From contig NC_092579.1 in the NCBI RefSeq assembly GCF_037975245.1, positions 129,001 through 193,000 on the forward strand: a stretch of 64,000 bases of DNA. The letters are read 5' to 3'. Under the pieces are notes generated by a model. That model was not told the DNA's origin, did not search any database, and was given only the letters and a program-made list of their open reading frames with translations. Every line of letters begins with the position of its first letter. Positions within the stretch are counted from its first letter, which is position 1. The stretch comes from Apostichopus japonicus (taxonomy: Eukaryota > Echinodermata > Holothuroidea > Aspidochirotida > Stichopodidae). The translations under genes and the position numbers were made by a program. Below are positions 23,174-33,756 of this stretch, piece by piece.

Positions 23174-24823
23174 TTGAAATGTGTCAATTGTTCGATGTTC
23201 CGCCCGGATCGGGCAGGGGATGGCCAGGATCCTTTCCCCAGAGGCAGGACCTGTAGCCCAGACCCTTGTTGGTCTAAATCTTGTATACGCCAGCACTTTG
23301 TCAAGAATTTGACACATGGCTGGCTAGCCAGCGTTCGAAGCTCTGGGACAAACTGGACCTCATCCCGTATCCCAACGGTTCCCCGAGAGGGGAGGGAATT
23401 GCAGGAGAGACTGGAGGTGAGGAAGAAGCTAGAGAGTTGGTGGGAGATGGAGTGGAGAGTGGCCAAGAGAGGGCCAGAGGAGAGACAGAGAGAGAGAGAG
23501 AGGAGAAAGAGATTTTGCCCCCCCAAGGTCCCGGCGCCCTCCGGATTATATGACCAAGGGGGAAGGCAAGGGCAAGGCTCAAGGCCAATAAAAAGCCCAT
23601 TAGAAATTCCGACCGGAACGGACAGAATGTCCGGGTCGAGGAGAGTGGTACAAGGCGTGGTACACATACAGAGATGGGCTCCGGGAGCCCGGGCCCGGCG
23701 AGAGAGGCCGGAGGAGAGAGAGAGGAGAAAGAGATATTGCCCCCCCAAGGTCCCGGCGCCGTCCAGATTATATGACCAAGGGGGAAAGCAAGGGCAAGGC
23801 TCAAGGCCAATAAAAAGCCCATTAGAAATTCCGACTGGAACGGACAGAATGTCCGGGTCGAGGAGAGTGGTACCCGGCATGGTACGCACACAGAGGTGGG
23901 CTCCGGGAGCCCAGGTCCGGCGAGACCCCAGGTCCGGCGAGACCCCAGAGGGAGTGCGGAACTGAGGTTCCACTCTGGATCTGAGACCGGCCCCGAAGCC
24001 GGGAACCGGAGCTACAATCGACTGCTGGGTCCCCAGAGATGGGCTCCGGAGGGCCCGGGTCCGACGAGACTCCAGAGGGAGCCTGGAACCGAAGTCCCAC
24101 TCCGGAGCCGGTCCCGGAGCCGGGAACCGATGAGATCGACGACTGCTGGGCCCCCAGAACGGGGGAGCAGGGGCAGAAGCCCGGTCCGCAGATCTCCAAA
24201 CCGGATCCAAAACTGGTCCCGAAGCCGTGAGCGGACGAGAATAACAACTGCTGGGCCCCCAGAACGGGGTAGCAGGGGCAGAAGCCCGGTCCGCAGACCT
24301 AACCGGAGCCGCGGCCGGTCCCGAGGCCGGGAGCCGACAAGAGTAACAACGGGGTAGTAGGGGCAAGCGCCCAATCCGAAAAGACAGCTGGCCCCGAGCG
24401 AGGTTCCCACGGCGAAGGGAGATATACTTATCCCCAGCCACAGAGGGGAAAGGACAAAGACGGGCACCGAACACAGACATCGGTGCCGAGGAGCGATCAC
24501 AACCCACGGCCAGCCCGGCCGCGACACCACGATCAATCCTAGACCAAAGAATGGAACCTGATTTGTTCCCCGGTGAGGACGTTCTGGTTTGCAGAGCGTC
24601 GGTCAACCTGTCCGGCCTAGACGACGTGGTCGACCCCCTAGATTTTGGGGTTACAGAGGACGGTTACTCCCGCTTCCCAGAGGAGGAAAAGTCTCCTACA
24701 TCGGGGGGAGTGTTGCCCCCCGGAACTAGCAGCTTGAACTGCGACGACAGGTTCGAATCAATTGCGGAAAAACACCGCAATCGCTACACCATTAATCGCT
24801 ACACATCCCAAAGGTGTGTTTAA
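23174..24823 (+). pseudogene. DIRS ORF1 (gag-like) remnant with internal tandem duplication
   Basis: Main open part is 23174-23965, then frame-shifted pieces to 24823. Features in order: C-x2-C motif (KCVNC), a basic RRKR/EER-rich coiled-coil-like stretch, then the phrase LYDQGG-QGQGSRPIKSPLEI, GTDRMSGSRRVV. The block from about 23521 to 23741 is duplicated at 23742-23955. Further short repeats with AGAACGGGG and GCAGGGGCAGAAGCCCGGTC occupy 23990-24360. The 484-codon frame on the minus strand (24606-23152) is its antisense shadow and has no independent support. Confidence 0.7.
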
Positions 24824-24951
24824 CTAGTACCAGCACAAACCAGGACATGTCATAGATTTCCTGGGCATTCATGGGTCATATTCTCCTCGCTAATTATACT
24901 CCTCTCTAATTATAATTCATCGCCATATGTCTAGGTTTAAAACCTTACTTA

Positions 24952-25113
24952 GGGGATAAATACAGGGGGAACAGGTCTTAAATTTGATTTGAGACCGATG
25001 ATAACGTCATCGAGGAGGCTGAGCGGACCGAGGCGATAGCCGCTGCCCTTCTCGATGATGTCATGAGAGGTCTCAAATCAAATATAAGACCGGGTACCCT
25101 CGTTTTTATCCCC
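24952..25113. repeat. long inverted repeat (foldback), 63-bp arms
   Basis: Left arm 24952-25014 and right arm 25051-25113 are reverse complements at roughly 80% of positions, separated by 36 bp. Shared landmarks are GGGGATAAA at the tips, TTTGATTTGAGACC in the middle and a GATGA-TCATCGAG inner end. The loop contains an extra small AGCGG/CCGCT stem. Transcribed RNA would fold into a long hairpin. It could be a foldback transposon or the palindromic end of a larger element. Confidence 0.8.
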
Positions 25114-25269
25114 ATTCATAAATGACCCTCACAAATGTTAGAAAACGGCATTTTTTTGCTAATTTTTGCTGATCTGTATTTAATTCTCCTTATGCCTCCC
25201 TTAATCCTTTTCCTGAATGACGTAATAGTCACCTCATGTAAAACAGCATTTTCTTCCGACGAACATTAA

Positions 25270-26959
25270 AGAGGAGCGATAGTGATTTTTCAGCATCGAC
25301 GAAAAAATACGATTTTATTCAAGAGTATTCTAGTTGGTTTCCATATTACACATGTGAAAATTCAAGTCAATCCGATGTTGGGAAAGGCTTAAAAAAAATT
25401 CCTAAACTCGTTGATTTTTTAAACAAAAATTGGGCTTTTCGCGAACAGCGATATGATGATCACGTGATCTATAGGGACATGTGACGTCATTATGATGATA
25501 ACAAAGTGAGCTCGGCGTAGTGTACTTCAGCAGTGTGCACTTAGTGTGTAAGTTTAGTTGCAACCTACTCTATATTGGACTCGACAAACAACCTAAACCA
25601 GAGAGGAGATTTGATACACTGCGTGAGACATTTAACGGTCTAATTTTAATAAGGTGTTATTGTTCCTGCTTTTTCTTGTCGTTTTAGTGAAGCCGACTGC
25701 CCCAATGTAAATTACGGAATAATCGGTCATAGAGCCATCTCGGGCCCAATTGAAATTTGCGTGTGGCAAGGTCACTAGAGTAAAAAAAGTTTGAAACATT
25801 GATGCTTTTATTCCGCATTATTTATATATATCCCGATAAATGCAACAGTAAGTGTTGGAACTGGAAGACATGTCAGACGTGAACAACCCAATGACTATGT
25901 GAGGAGAGAATCCACGTGCAAATTTCAATTGGGGAATGGACGTCGCTTAGGCAGAGTTTTTTTGGGCAGAGATATGTTCATACCCTCCAAACCACTTTAA
26001 ATGTAATACGAATAGGAAATGTATGTATGCTCGAGCTAAACAAAACATCGTGTAAGTATTACTTACGGTAGCGCACACTGTCACTTATGTTTCCACAGTG
26101 TGAAAGTACCGTTTGCGGACCTACGTGAAGTTGGGCTAGAATACGATTCCTCCTGAAGCCCAAACCACGAGGCATGCATGTGAAACGCAATAGGCATTGC
26201 ATGTAGTGAGAAAATTGTTCGAGCTAGACTAACTACTCGATTGAGTTCAAATGCGGTTGTATTTCAAGCTCAATGAAACCTTTCTGTTGGATTTAATGAC
26301 GCACGGAACAAGGAACGTTTATGTTTTACAGTAGGCCTAGTGCATACAAGCGAATCTACTTTGTTTAGAACTTTGGATTTTCTTTCGGATGTTATACTAA
26401 ACTACGTTTGAGACTATCATCTCTATTGTCATTGTGCCAGTTTGACTGGTAAGTGAGCACATTCATACATCACTCTGTATAAAACCCGCCAAAAACGTGA
26501 TCTTGAGATTTACGTTACTTTGGGTCAGCTTGCGAGGTACCTCTTCAGATATTGGGAAATCGTTGCGAAATCGCCGCAAATTTCGTAAAAAAAACTTGTA
26601 AACACGTGGTGAAGAAATCAAGAAACACCATGATATTCATTATCTATTTATGTCTTGAACATTACGCCGGAAAATAACAGTTATGCTGACACGAAATGCA
26701 CGCACAGCTCCGTACTGAACAGTTCACAACAGAAAAGATCATCACAGTGATGTCATTCACTGACCTGAGGGCTGTTCAAGGTCGTTGCAGTGTTTGCAAA
26801 TTCCTAAATTACGGAGACGAAAAAACGATGTTTCAATTCCCTTTTTTATAACTTTTCGGTGTGCTTTTTGGAAAATTAAAAAAATATGTTGCTTGGTAAC
26901 ATATAAACTACATTATATATGAAAATGAGAGATTTTTTTTCTGTCACTATCGTTCTACT
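25270..26959. mobile_element. 1.7-kb Kolobok/piggyBac-type non-autonomous element flanked by TTAA
   Basis: TTAA at 25266-25269 and 26960-26963 flank 16-bp inverted termini: left AGAGGAGCGATAGTGA, right (reverse-complemented) AGTAGAACGATAGTGA, with 13 of 16 identical. TTAA target sites are characteristic of piggyBac and Kolobok. The AG start fits Kolobok better, though this is tentative. No frame over about 60 codons lies inside, so any transposase is absent. Intron 2, orientation undetermined. Confidence 0.6.
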
Positions 26960-27237
26960 TTAAGAGTGAAAAAATACGAATGAAGCAGTGTCGTTTGGTC
27001 TTAAATTTTTGTAGTTTAATCAATTCAAACACTAAAAAATGGAGGGAAATGCAAATTAAATAAGAACAGATGAACATATTTCTAAAGATAACATTTTAAA
27101 ACGTTTTTTTTACCTACCAGGTCAAATTGCGCAATAAACAGATGCTGAGTTGTGTGTGTTCTGGAAAGTCCGTGAACGCTACAACAGTTAGGCTAGCAAC
27201 GTTGCCTGTTGCTAACATTCTTTTGAGTAGAACTCGC

Positions 27238-27591
27238 CTATCCCTGGTCGGTAGATGAACCGTTCAAATTAAAGTTTACTGGGCCTGAGAATGAGCAGTT
27301 TTTGAAGAGGTTCCGAGCCCCATTGTTCGACAGGTTTGTACTTGTAGTAACCGCAGTGTTATTGCGAGTCTGAAAGATCGCTAGGCCTAGTCCCTGGTCA
27401 GTCATGTCGTTACTGCTAGTAGTAGTAGTAGTAGTGCTAACGTTATTGTTAGGCTTAGCGACAAGGTTTCTTCTGTTAGTGTCAACATATGACGCTTTAC
27501 GCTTCGGTTCTTCGTTGAAGCACCTCGATAAGGTTGCTGACATTGACTCTAGCTCAAAATTAAGCTCAAAATTAATCCCTAAGTCATTCAT
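27238..27591 (-). CDS. 117-codon ORF of unknown function, possible exon or small gene
   Basis: Starts at a genuine ATG (27591, context AACATGA) and ends TAG. The protein opens with MNDLGINFELNFELESMSAT and a basic patch (EEPKRKASYVDTNRR). A Ser/Thr/Asn-rich stretch follows, whose STTTTTT run comes from a TAG/CTA microsatellite at 27417-27435. It ends with NLFKNCSFSGPVNFNLNGSS. The NCSF-G-VNFN phrase resembles a short motif I associate with some invertebrate NLR/death-domain proteins, from memory only. No splice sites could be fixed. It lies antisense within intron 2. It could be real, a remnant, or chance. Confidence 0.3.
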   Translation of the reverse strand: MNDLGINFELNFELESMSATLSRCFNEEPKRKASYVDTNRRNLVAKPNNNVSTTTTTTSSNDMTDQGLGLAIFQTRNNTAVTTSTNLSNNGARNLFKNCSFSGPVNFNLNGSSTDQG

Positions 27592-27599
27592 GTTACTCG

Positions 27600-28307
27600 A
27601 AGCATTTAGCTGGATGATTTAAGAAGAACGTACAGTGTGTATTGAGACTCAGTGTGTGTGAAAACATATACAGTACTACTGCTGTAACTAATTGCAAGTT
27701 GGCTATATATACTGTACAGTATTCTTTTGCAATTTGGAACATTTCTTTGCCCATAAACATATTTACATATACTCATGGCAACATTACACCATGTCTTCAT
27801 TTCTTTTAATTATGACTTCATGATTGCCACGGAAACAAACCAGTGTTTGTCTAACATTTCGATCCTGAAGCAATTCTCATCTCTATACACTCGACCAGTC
27901 TCGAATCGCATTCGAGACTGGTCCAGTATACAGAAAGTTGGTTTAGGCATTTATGAATTGTGTTTAAAACACTGTTGTTTAAAACACTTGTGGAACCCAC
28001 TTCCAGAACATGTTAAAATGCGCAAGACTGAATTGTTTCAAATCGGTTCTCAAGACGTATTCTTTTTACTTTAACGGCTTGGCCCTGGCAAACTGCCAGG
28101 AAAAGAACTTTCTCGAACTTGGCAAAGTGCCAGGAAAACGAAAACTGTTAATAGAGGAGGGGGACCAAGCAGTCACCTGGCTTGCCACGTGTGAGCTCAA
28201 CTTTTGCTGCAACGAGCTGTCGACTATGTGAGCGATCCCATGGAATCAGCCTCTCTATTTCTTTGGTGAATTACCAAGACATACGCGTTAGTAAGTTGAA
28301 TAAGGGG
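27600..28307. other. no gene recognised
   Basis: At 27995-28075 the + strand reads LWNPLPEHVKMRKTELFQIG, faintly like a LINE C-terminus. Short repeats of 'TGGC...AACTGCCAGGAAAA' occur at 28082-28135. Nothing firm. Confidence 0.3.
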
Positions 28308-28314
28308 TAGAGCA

Positions 28315-28640
28315 CTGTTTATTTGTAAGAAAATCAACAGTCTTGAAAAGATCTTTAGGAGATGATGTATCAGCAATAATAGGAGCATAATAATTTCTCC
28401 TTGCAATATGAATTTTGTTCCGCACAACTTTACAACGTTCCTTAAAACGTTCTCTATGAACAGATAAACCTGTATTGCGCCACTGAAGCTCATGCTTTCT
28501 CCTAACTTTTTTAGCTTGGACAATATCCAGACTAAACTATTATTGTGTGTTATTATTGGTGAAAGGGAGCCAGCAGTATTTAGTCTAATCTTTGCTGAAC
28601 AGTTAAAGTCAGTGGTTTTACAAATCAAGGTATAGCAACG
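28315..28640 (-). mobile_element. fragment of the same CR1/L2-like LINE (region before the RT)
   Basis: On the minus strand, 28640-28315 reads QAKKVRRKHELQWRNTGLSV, RNKIHIARRNYYAPIIADTS and SPKDLFKTVDFL, the linker between endonuclease and reverse transcriptase. Positions 28315-28370 repeat 21998-22053 with about one mismatch in 56. The piece may be the upstream half of the LINE at 20169-22053, separated from it by 6.3 kb, or an independent copy. Confidence 0.7.
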
Positions 28641-28659
28641 AAGAACTTTTGTACTTTAC

Positions 28660-29040
28660 ACCAAACAAGATTATGGGTTCTTCATTTGAGGGTAACTTTC
28701 TCCATCACAAATCCAAAGGAACATAAAATATACAACATATAATCTAAAATGTTATAAGATTTGCAGGGCATTTTAGAGAAATGCAAAAAAGGACATAATA
28801 AATTGTTATCAAATTTCTGTTGTATGTATTTGAATAAGGAACTTGAACAGAAATTTCAAGCAAGTATAAAAGGTCATAGATGGACTTAGTATGTATAGAA
28901 CAACATACAGGACAATGCAAACAGTGGTGAATGGTATAGACTAGTAATAGTAAACTGATAAAAAATATATAAATTATATATATTAAATTAAAAGTTAGAA
29001 AATATCTGCTTCAGTAACAGACATTGTAACATGTTATAAA
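28660..29040. other. AT-rich spacer, nothing recognised
   Basis: No coding or repeat structure seen. Confidence 0.4.
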
Positions 29041-30400
29041 AAATTTCAATTTTCAATTTCTTTATTCCAGTATAAATTACAAAATTTATAAAAATGACAC
29101 ATAATAATGATACACAAAAGACGTAAAATGTACAATCATGAAAGCATGAACAAATAAGAAATAAGATGGAGGATTATAAGTTTGAAAGATTAAAAGGATT
29201 ATAACAGAGATTCTAAGAACCCATTTTGAATATAAATGGCTGCTCTGTAGATAAATGGAGTTCTTAAAAAGCATAATTCTAAAAGTTGGCAAGATAGTAG
29301 GATAACGTAGATTGTACTTGTTGGTTCTATTGCACAGAGAGATCAACTCGGAGTGAAGTGGGTGATCTTTAGAACTATGTATAATCTTAGCTAGTCTTAT
29401 GAATTCATTTTTAGCAGCAGTGTTTACTTTACCAACCAGGCTTTCATAGTCGAGATTAAATATATTTGAGCAGTATTTCAAGAAACTTCTGATTCTTTTC
29501 TTGTCCTTTTCAAGTAGAAGGTGATACCAGACAGGAACTGCATACACAATGACTGGCAGAATTGATGAGTTGAAAACCTTATCTCTTACATTAGAATAAA
29601 AGCAGGGAGCTGCTACTCCCTGATGAAAGTAAGGAGTAATGTATGCCAACGTTGATACAACATAATACACCTTAGACATCATTTTAGATACATGGTTAGT
29701 AAAGGTTAACTTGGCGTCAATATCAACTCCTAAGTACATAGTATGAGACACCCGCTCAACAATGGAGCATTGAACATAAGTTTTCTCATCCCTGGTCTGA
29801 ATGAGACCTTGATGTTTAATGTTAATGTTCTCAAATTTGATTTCTTTAGATTTCTTAGCTTTAAGTAAGAGGTTCTTCTGCTCACACAAATTGACCATAT
29901 TATCAATGCTTGATTTATAGTCATTTTGATTTTCAAAGTGTGTCCGCTTTGAAATGTTACGGGACATAGCTGTATCAACAGCGTACTAATAATTACATTA
30001 CACCCCAGAGAAGAACGTACAGTATATCATCTGTGTATATTGTAAAGAGTAACGCAAATAGAGGACCTCCCTGTGGGACTCCCACTGTAATCTTTGATTC
30101 CTCTGAATAACCTTTCTGTAGCTTGACTTGTCGGGACCATCCTTGTAAAAAGTTAGCCAACCAGTGGATAAGCCATGGCTCATCAATAAAACTACACAAA
30201 CCTTGGATTAAACGATTTGGTATTTATAACCGTATTAAAAGCACTTGAAAAATCTAAAAATAAAACTTTAGTGACTGTTGTGTCCCTCTCATTTAAACCA
30301 GGAACAACACAATGTACAAGCTTGAGTATAGCATCTATGCCGGACATGCCTTCAGTAATCTCCATATTCAGCAATCATACAAAAATGTTATCAAAGTTAG
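29041..30400 (-). mobile_element. second LINE family (non-LTR), RT to 3' end, inactive
   Basis: Minus-strand frames give TKVLFLDFSSAFNTV (30275-30231), then WLANFLQGWSRQVKLQKGYS ... GVPQGGPLFALLFTIYTDD. The YxDD box at 29985-29968 reads YAVDTA, so the first catalytic Asp is Val. An 882-bp open stretch follows (29967-29086): YKSSIDNMVNLCEQKNLLLK, YLGVDIDAKLTFTNHV, and a C-terminal HPLHSELISL domain. The 3' end (29041-29070) has the CTGGAATAAAGAAATTGAAA type tail. Stops at about 30000 and 30200 interrupt the frame. It differs clearly from the family at 20169 and 54481. Confidence 0.85.
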
Positions 30401-31600
30401 CATAAAACACCAACGGTCATCATGCCGCCTTCCCTTCCGTGATGTACAAATCAAACATTAAAGTGTAATGAAACCCTTACAGTCCTAAGCTATCCTGGAT
30501 AAAGGTTTTCTCAAATGGACCATCAGCTAAAATCAGGACACAGGTGGGAGTGTAAGATACAACTACTATTATTAGGATCAAATTTACAAACAAACAGGAC
30601 AAACGTAAGACAATAGTGAGACTTCTGCAGGCTTTCATTAGTAGTTTCACCGATACCCAACAATGTTGACAACATCGTATGACATTTTTTATATTAACAT
30701 TACATTATTATACTTTACTAATACTTATTTTGATGGTGGATAGTTTATTTAAGGAATGCTGTTATCTGTTAGTTTGTTTTGATTGTGTATGCTCATATAG
30801 CTGGAACATGCTCTTAATTAGGCATATTATTGAGTGCTACAATAAATGACCTTACTTGTGGGTGTACCTTATCTTGACTCACCACCTTATAAATGAGACC
30901 TTCATAAAAGTTATAAAAAGTAGATAAAGGTAGAGCAAAGTGCAGATTCAAGATATAATGAAACTTAAAAAGCCTGTCAAAGGCTACTATTATAGATTCA
31001 CCAACAGCCTGTTGGTGTAATCACAAATAATAAAATATTGAATTGGCCTGCTGGCTGGCCTAAGACCTGAGTGAACTCTTCAATCTTTTCAGTGCACCAC
31101 TGACCAACATTGGTTCCAACCTGAAAGTAAAAATAAGAAATTTTGTTAATTTCAAATTATCATAAAAACAGTTTAAAATTAAGATAAGTGTGATTTCAGG
31201 CATTGAGATGTGATGAGCGGGTTGCCACGTCTGCCATCATTCTTATAAAATAATCCCAGCAGATGTTGAGATGTGGCAAACAGATTCAGCTGTATTTGCT
31301 ACCGAGCACAAGAGCTTATATTTGGTTATATGATGTCATTGAGTCAACATAAAGCAGCTGCTAAACACTTGTTGGTAGAATCACTGTAACAACTTTTGAG
31401 AAAACGATGGTTAGTGACAATATGTTCAGCATAGCTCCGCTAGAAGGACCCCAAGTACACGATAAACAGAGACAAGATTCTAATAGCTTGTACACTATAC
31501 AGCCTGAGAACATTATTTGAATATTTTGGGGATACCATGAAATGAAAATAGAAGAAAACTGTAAATGGTGTCTCTAATTCTATTATCTGCTATCTTTTTT
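30401..31600. other. intronic sequence, nothing recognised
   Basis: No coding or paired-end structure found. Some AT-rich low-complexity runs. Confidence 0.4.
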
Positions 31601-31806
31601 TATGGTGGCTTAATAAGAACATAGGAAGAAAACAAATAGATAAAGAGTCAACATTTTGAGATAAAAAGTCAATCTTTTTAGATAAAAAATCAATCTTTTT
31701 AGAAAAAAAGTCAAACTTTTGATATAAAACTCTACATTTTGAGAAAAAAGTCTTTTGAGATTTGGGGACACTTTTTGCTTTCTTATGTCTCTATTAAGCC
31801 ACCGTA
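31601..31806. mobile_element. 202-bp MITE with GGTGGCTTAATA termini and TA flanks
   Basis: TA at 31601-31602 and 31805-31806 flanks an element (31603-31804) with inverted ends. The left end reads TGGTGGCTTAATAAGAACAT and the right end (reverse complement) reads CGGTGGCTTAATAGAGACAT. The middle consists of about 24-bp degenerate repeats of AAAAAGTCAATCTTTTTAGA. TA duplications are typical of Tc1/mariner elements. No transposase. The phenylalanine/leucine-rich minus frame is a repeat artefact. Confidence 0.65.
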
Positions 31807-32769
31807 CTTTTTGAGTGCAAATCAAAACGTAACAGATTCTTATTCAACAAGTTTAGCACTTGAGTAAGTCTAACTAGGAAGTTTTCGTCAATGGGAATTT
31901 AGTGTGTAAAATGGATCGATGTTTTCACATGTATATGTACGAAGGTTTTCCGTAAGCGGGGCGTATGTCAGGAATCCCATCGTAACCTTGAACTTATCAG
32001 AGTTGTACTATAGGTATAGACCTGTTGAAAATGCAAACCAACGCAAGTAAAAACAGGTGGAAAATAAAAAAAATGGCTGTTGATTGAATGCTCATTTTGA
32101 ACCATAATTTTTAATTTAATTTAACGGAACGAAGTTCTGAACTTAAAGTAGGAAACAGTCCATATTCAAGGTCTCTTAATTTGGCCTGATTAATATTGTT
32201 ACTGGTAGCACAATAAGTGTTCAATAAGTGTTCAATAAGATTAAACTTTGTTACTCGTTAAAGTCACAGTGGCCACCTGTACGTTACTTTGTTTGTGTGG
32301 CATTAGGCCTAGCCCAAAGCCTGCATTTTAAGTACATAGTTATTAGCATACTCCTGCCTAGTACTAGTCCTAGTACTAGTACTACAACTAGTACTAGTGT
32401 GTATAAATACTGCCAGTAACTTATTATAGATAGATTGACTTACCCTCTAATAACTGAACAATATTTTCTCCAAAACCAAACTCTCCAACCAGTCTTGAAC
32501 AGACATCTTAAATTCCTTCAGAAAATCTCTCCTTGGTTCCATTTGAATTGTTATTGTGATATTGCAAATGTTATACTTTACTATATTATGTAGGCAAATT
32601 GCCTGTGTTAGTGAACATGAACCCATGCAGCTGTCAACTAATTAATAAAAAAAAGCGGGAGCATTCATCAATGTAATTGGCTATTCACATGTCAACACAC
32701 ACAGTTTATTATACACTCAGGGTCAAAGAGTGAACAGAGTTAGTAACTGGAAGGACTGCACACCAACGA
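31807..32769. other. intronic sequence, short CTAGTA repeat
   Basis: A small ACTAGTACTAGTC microsatellite lies at about 32357-32399. Otherwise nothing recognised. Confidence 0.4.
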
Positions 32770-32850
32770 ATTTCGCTCTTATGGAGTGAAAAAATTTCAC
32801 TCTTGATAAAGAGTAAATTTTTCACTCTTTTGTTTTTAGAGTGTAGCATG
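32770..32850 (-). mobile_element. MITE-like AGAGTGA repeat, partner of the one at 19975
   Basis: Reverse complement begins ACACTCTAAAAACAAAAGAG and carries alternating TTTACTCTT / AGAGTGAAA blocks like 19975-20165. Only the terminal part is present. Confidence 0.5.
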
Positions 32851-33258
32851 CCATGGGCCTCATGATGTTTGAACCCTTCCCACAAAGTAATAATAGGTGT
32901 TGGCATACCTATTGGTACAATGTAAGGCCTACTATAGGTTTACAATCTAACATTAGAGATCTTCATAAGAGGAAATCTAGACTTTAATATGCATAGCTGG
33001 TGGTTTTTCGACTTCCTCTTATCCCTTCAAATTTATGTTACATTGAATCTTTACACAGTTTGTAACTTTCCATTGATGTATGACACATTGTATTATTTTC
33101 TTATGGGACTCTGTAAAACTTGATCAAACCTAGCACTTTTGGACAAGATATTTGCTCTTTTGGCAAAAGTTCCTAAGCACTCACGCGACTACATGTCACC
33201 CTCTGACATAAATTGTGCTGATTCGTTTGAGAAACACCTTCGATCATGCCATTCACTT

Positions 33259-33573
33259 AAAGCACTAACACTGATGCGTTGTACTGTTAATATAAAGCAC
33301 TAACACTGATGCGTCGTACTGTTAATATAAAGCACTAACACTGATGCGTCGTACTGTTAATATCAGGCACTAACACTGATGCGTCGTACTGTTAATATAA
33401 AGCACTAACACTGATGCGTCGTACTGTTAATATAAAGCACTAACACTGATGCGTCGTACTGTTAATATAAAGCACTAACACTGATGCGTCGTACTGTTAA
33501 TATAAAGCACTAACACTGATGCGTCGTACTGTTAATATAAAGCACTAACACTGATGCGTCGTACTGTTAATAT
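33259..33573. repeat. 35-bp tandem array, exactly 9 copies
   Basis: Unit AAAGCACTAACACTGATGCG + TCGTACTGTTAATAT, 9 x 35 = 315 bp. Copies are nearly identical: the first has GCGTTG instead of GCGTCG, and one junction reads ATCAGGC instead of ATAAAGC. Each unit has weak self-complementarity between TAACA and TGTTA. The identity implies recent expansion. Confidence 0.95.
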
Positions 33574-33633
33574 CAGGACCAAAATTTAAGTTTCTTTATC
33601 CTTCCCAGTCATCAAACAGGCAAAAAAAGTCAC

Positions 33634-33756
33634 AGGCTTTGGATTAATTTTGTATGTGGCACCCATAAAGACTTTCTCACTCCTGGGGTTTCCCACAGGC
33701 TTTGGATTAATTTTGTATGTGGCACCCATAAAGACTTTCTCCTGGGGTTTCCCACC
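33634..33756. repeat. direct duplication of about 64 bp
   Basis: Two adjacent copies of CACAGGCTTTGGATTAATTT ... GGCACCCATAAAGACTTTCTC ... CTGGGGTTTCCCAC, differing by a 4-bp indel (ACTC). Confidence 0.9.

Larger units (their letters stand above)
22054..24835 (+). mobile_element. DIRS-like element copy A: left terminus and ORF1 region, 3' truncated
   Basis: The left end (TTCGCTCCTCGCTTACCTGT from 22054) closely matches those at 35991 and 46727. A tandem-repeated leader follows, then an ORF1 beginning with a zinc-knuckle-like LKCVNCSMFRPDR near 23174. This becomes arginine/glutamate-rich, and ends near 24780 with the acidic segment DPLDFGVTEDGYSRF ... NCDDRFESIAEKHRN shared with copy C. Relative to copy B, a 2-bp deletion just after the ATG at 23158 puts the start codon out of frame. 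The sequence is strikingly GC-rich compared with its surroundings. No reverse transcriptase, RNase H or recombinase follows, so it is truncated at about 24835. Confidence 0.75.

Noticed and set aside
23152-24606. 484-codon open frame on the minus strand, the longest single ORF in the window
   Set aside because: It is the antisense of the GC-rich DIRS ORF1 copy A. Low stop density comes from base composition, its repeats mirror the DNA repeats, and copies B and C do not keep the frame.
33259-33573. CRISPR-like regular array
   Set aside because: Units are contiguous with no unique spacers, and the sequence is eukaryotic. It is a simple tandem repeat.
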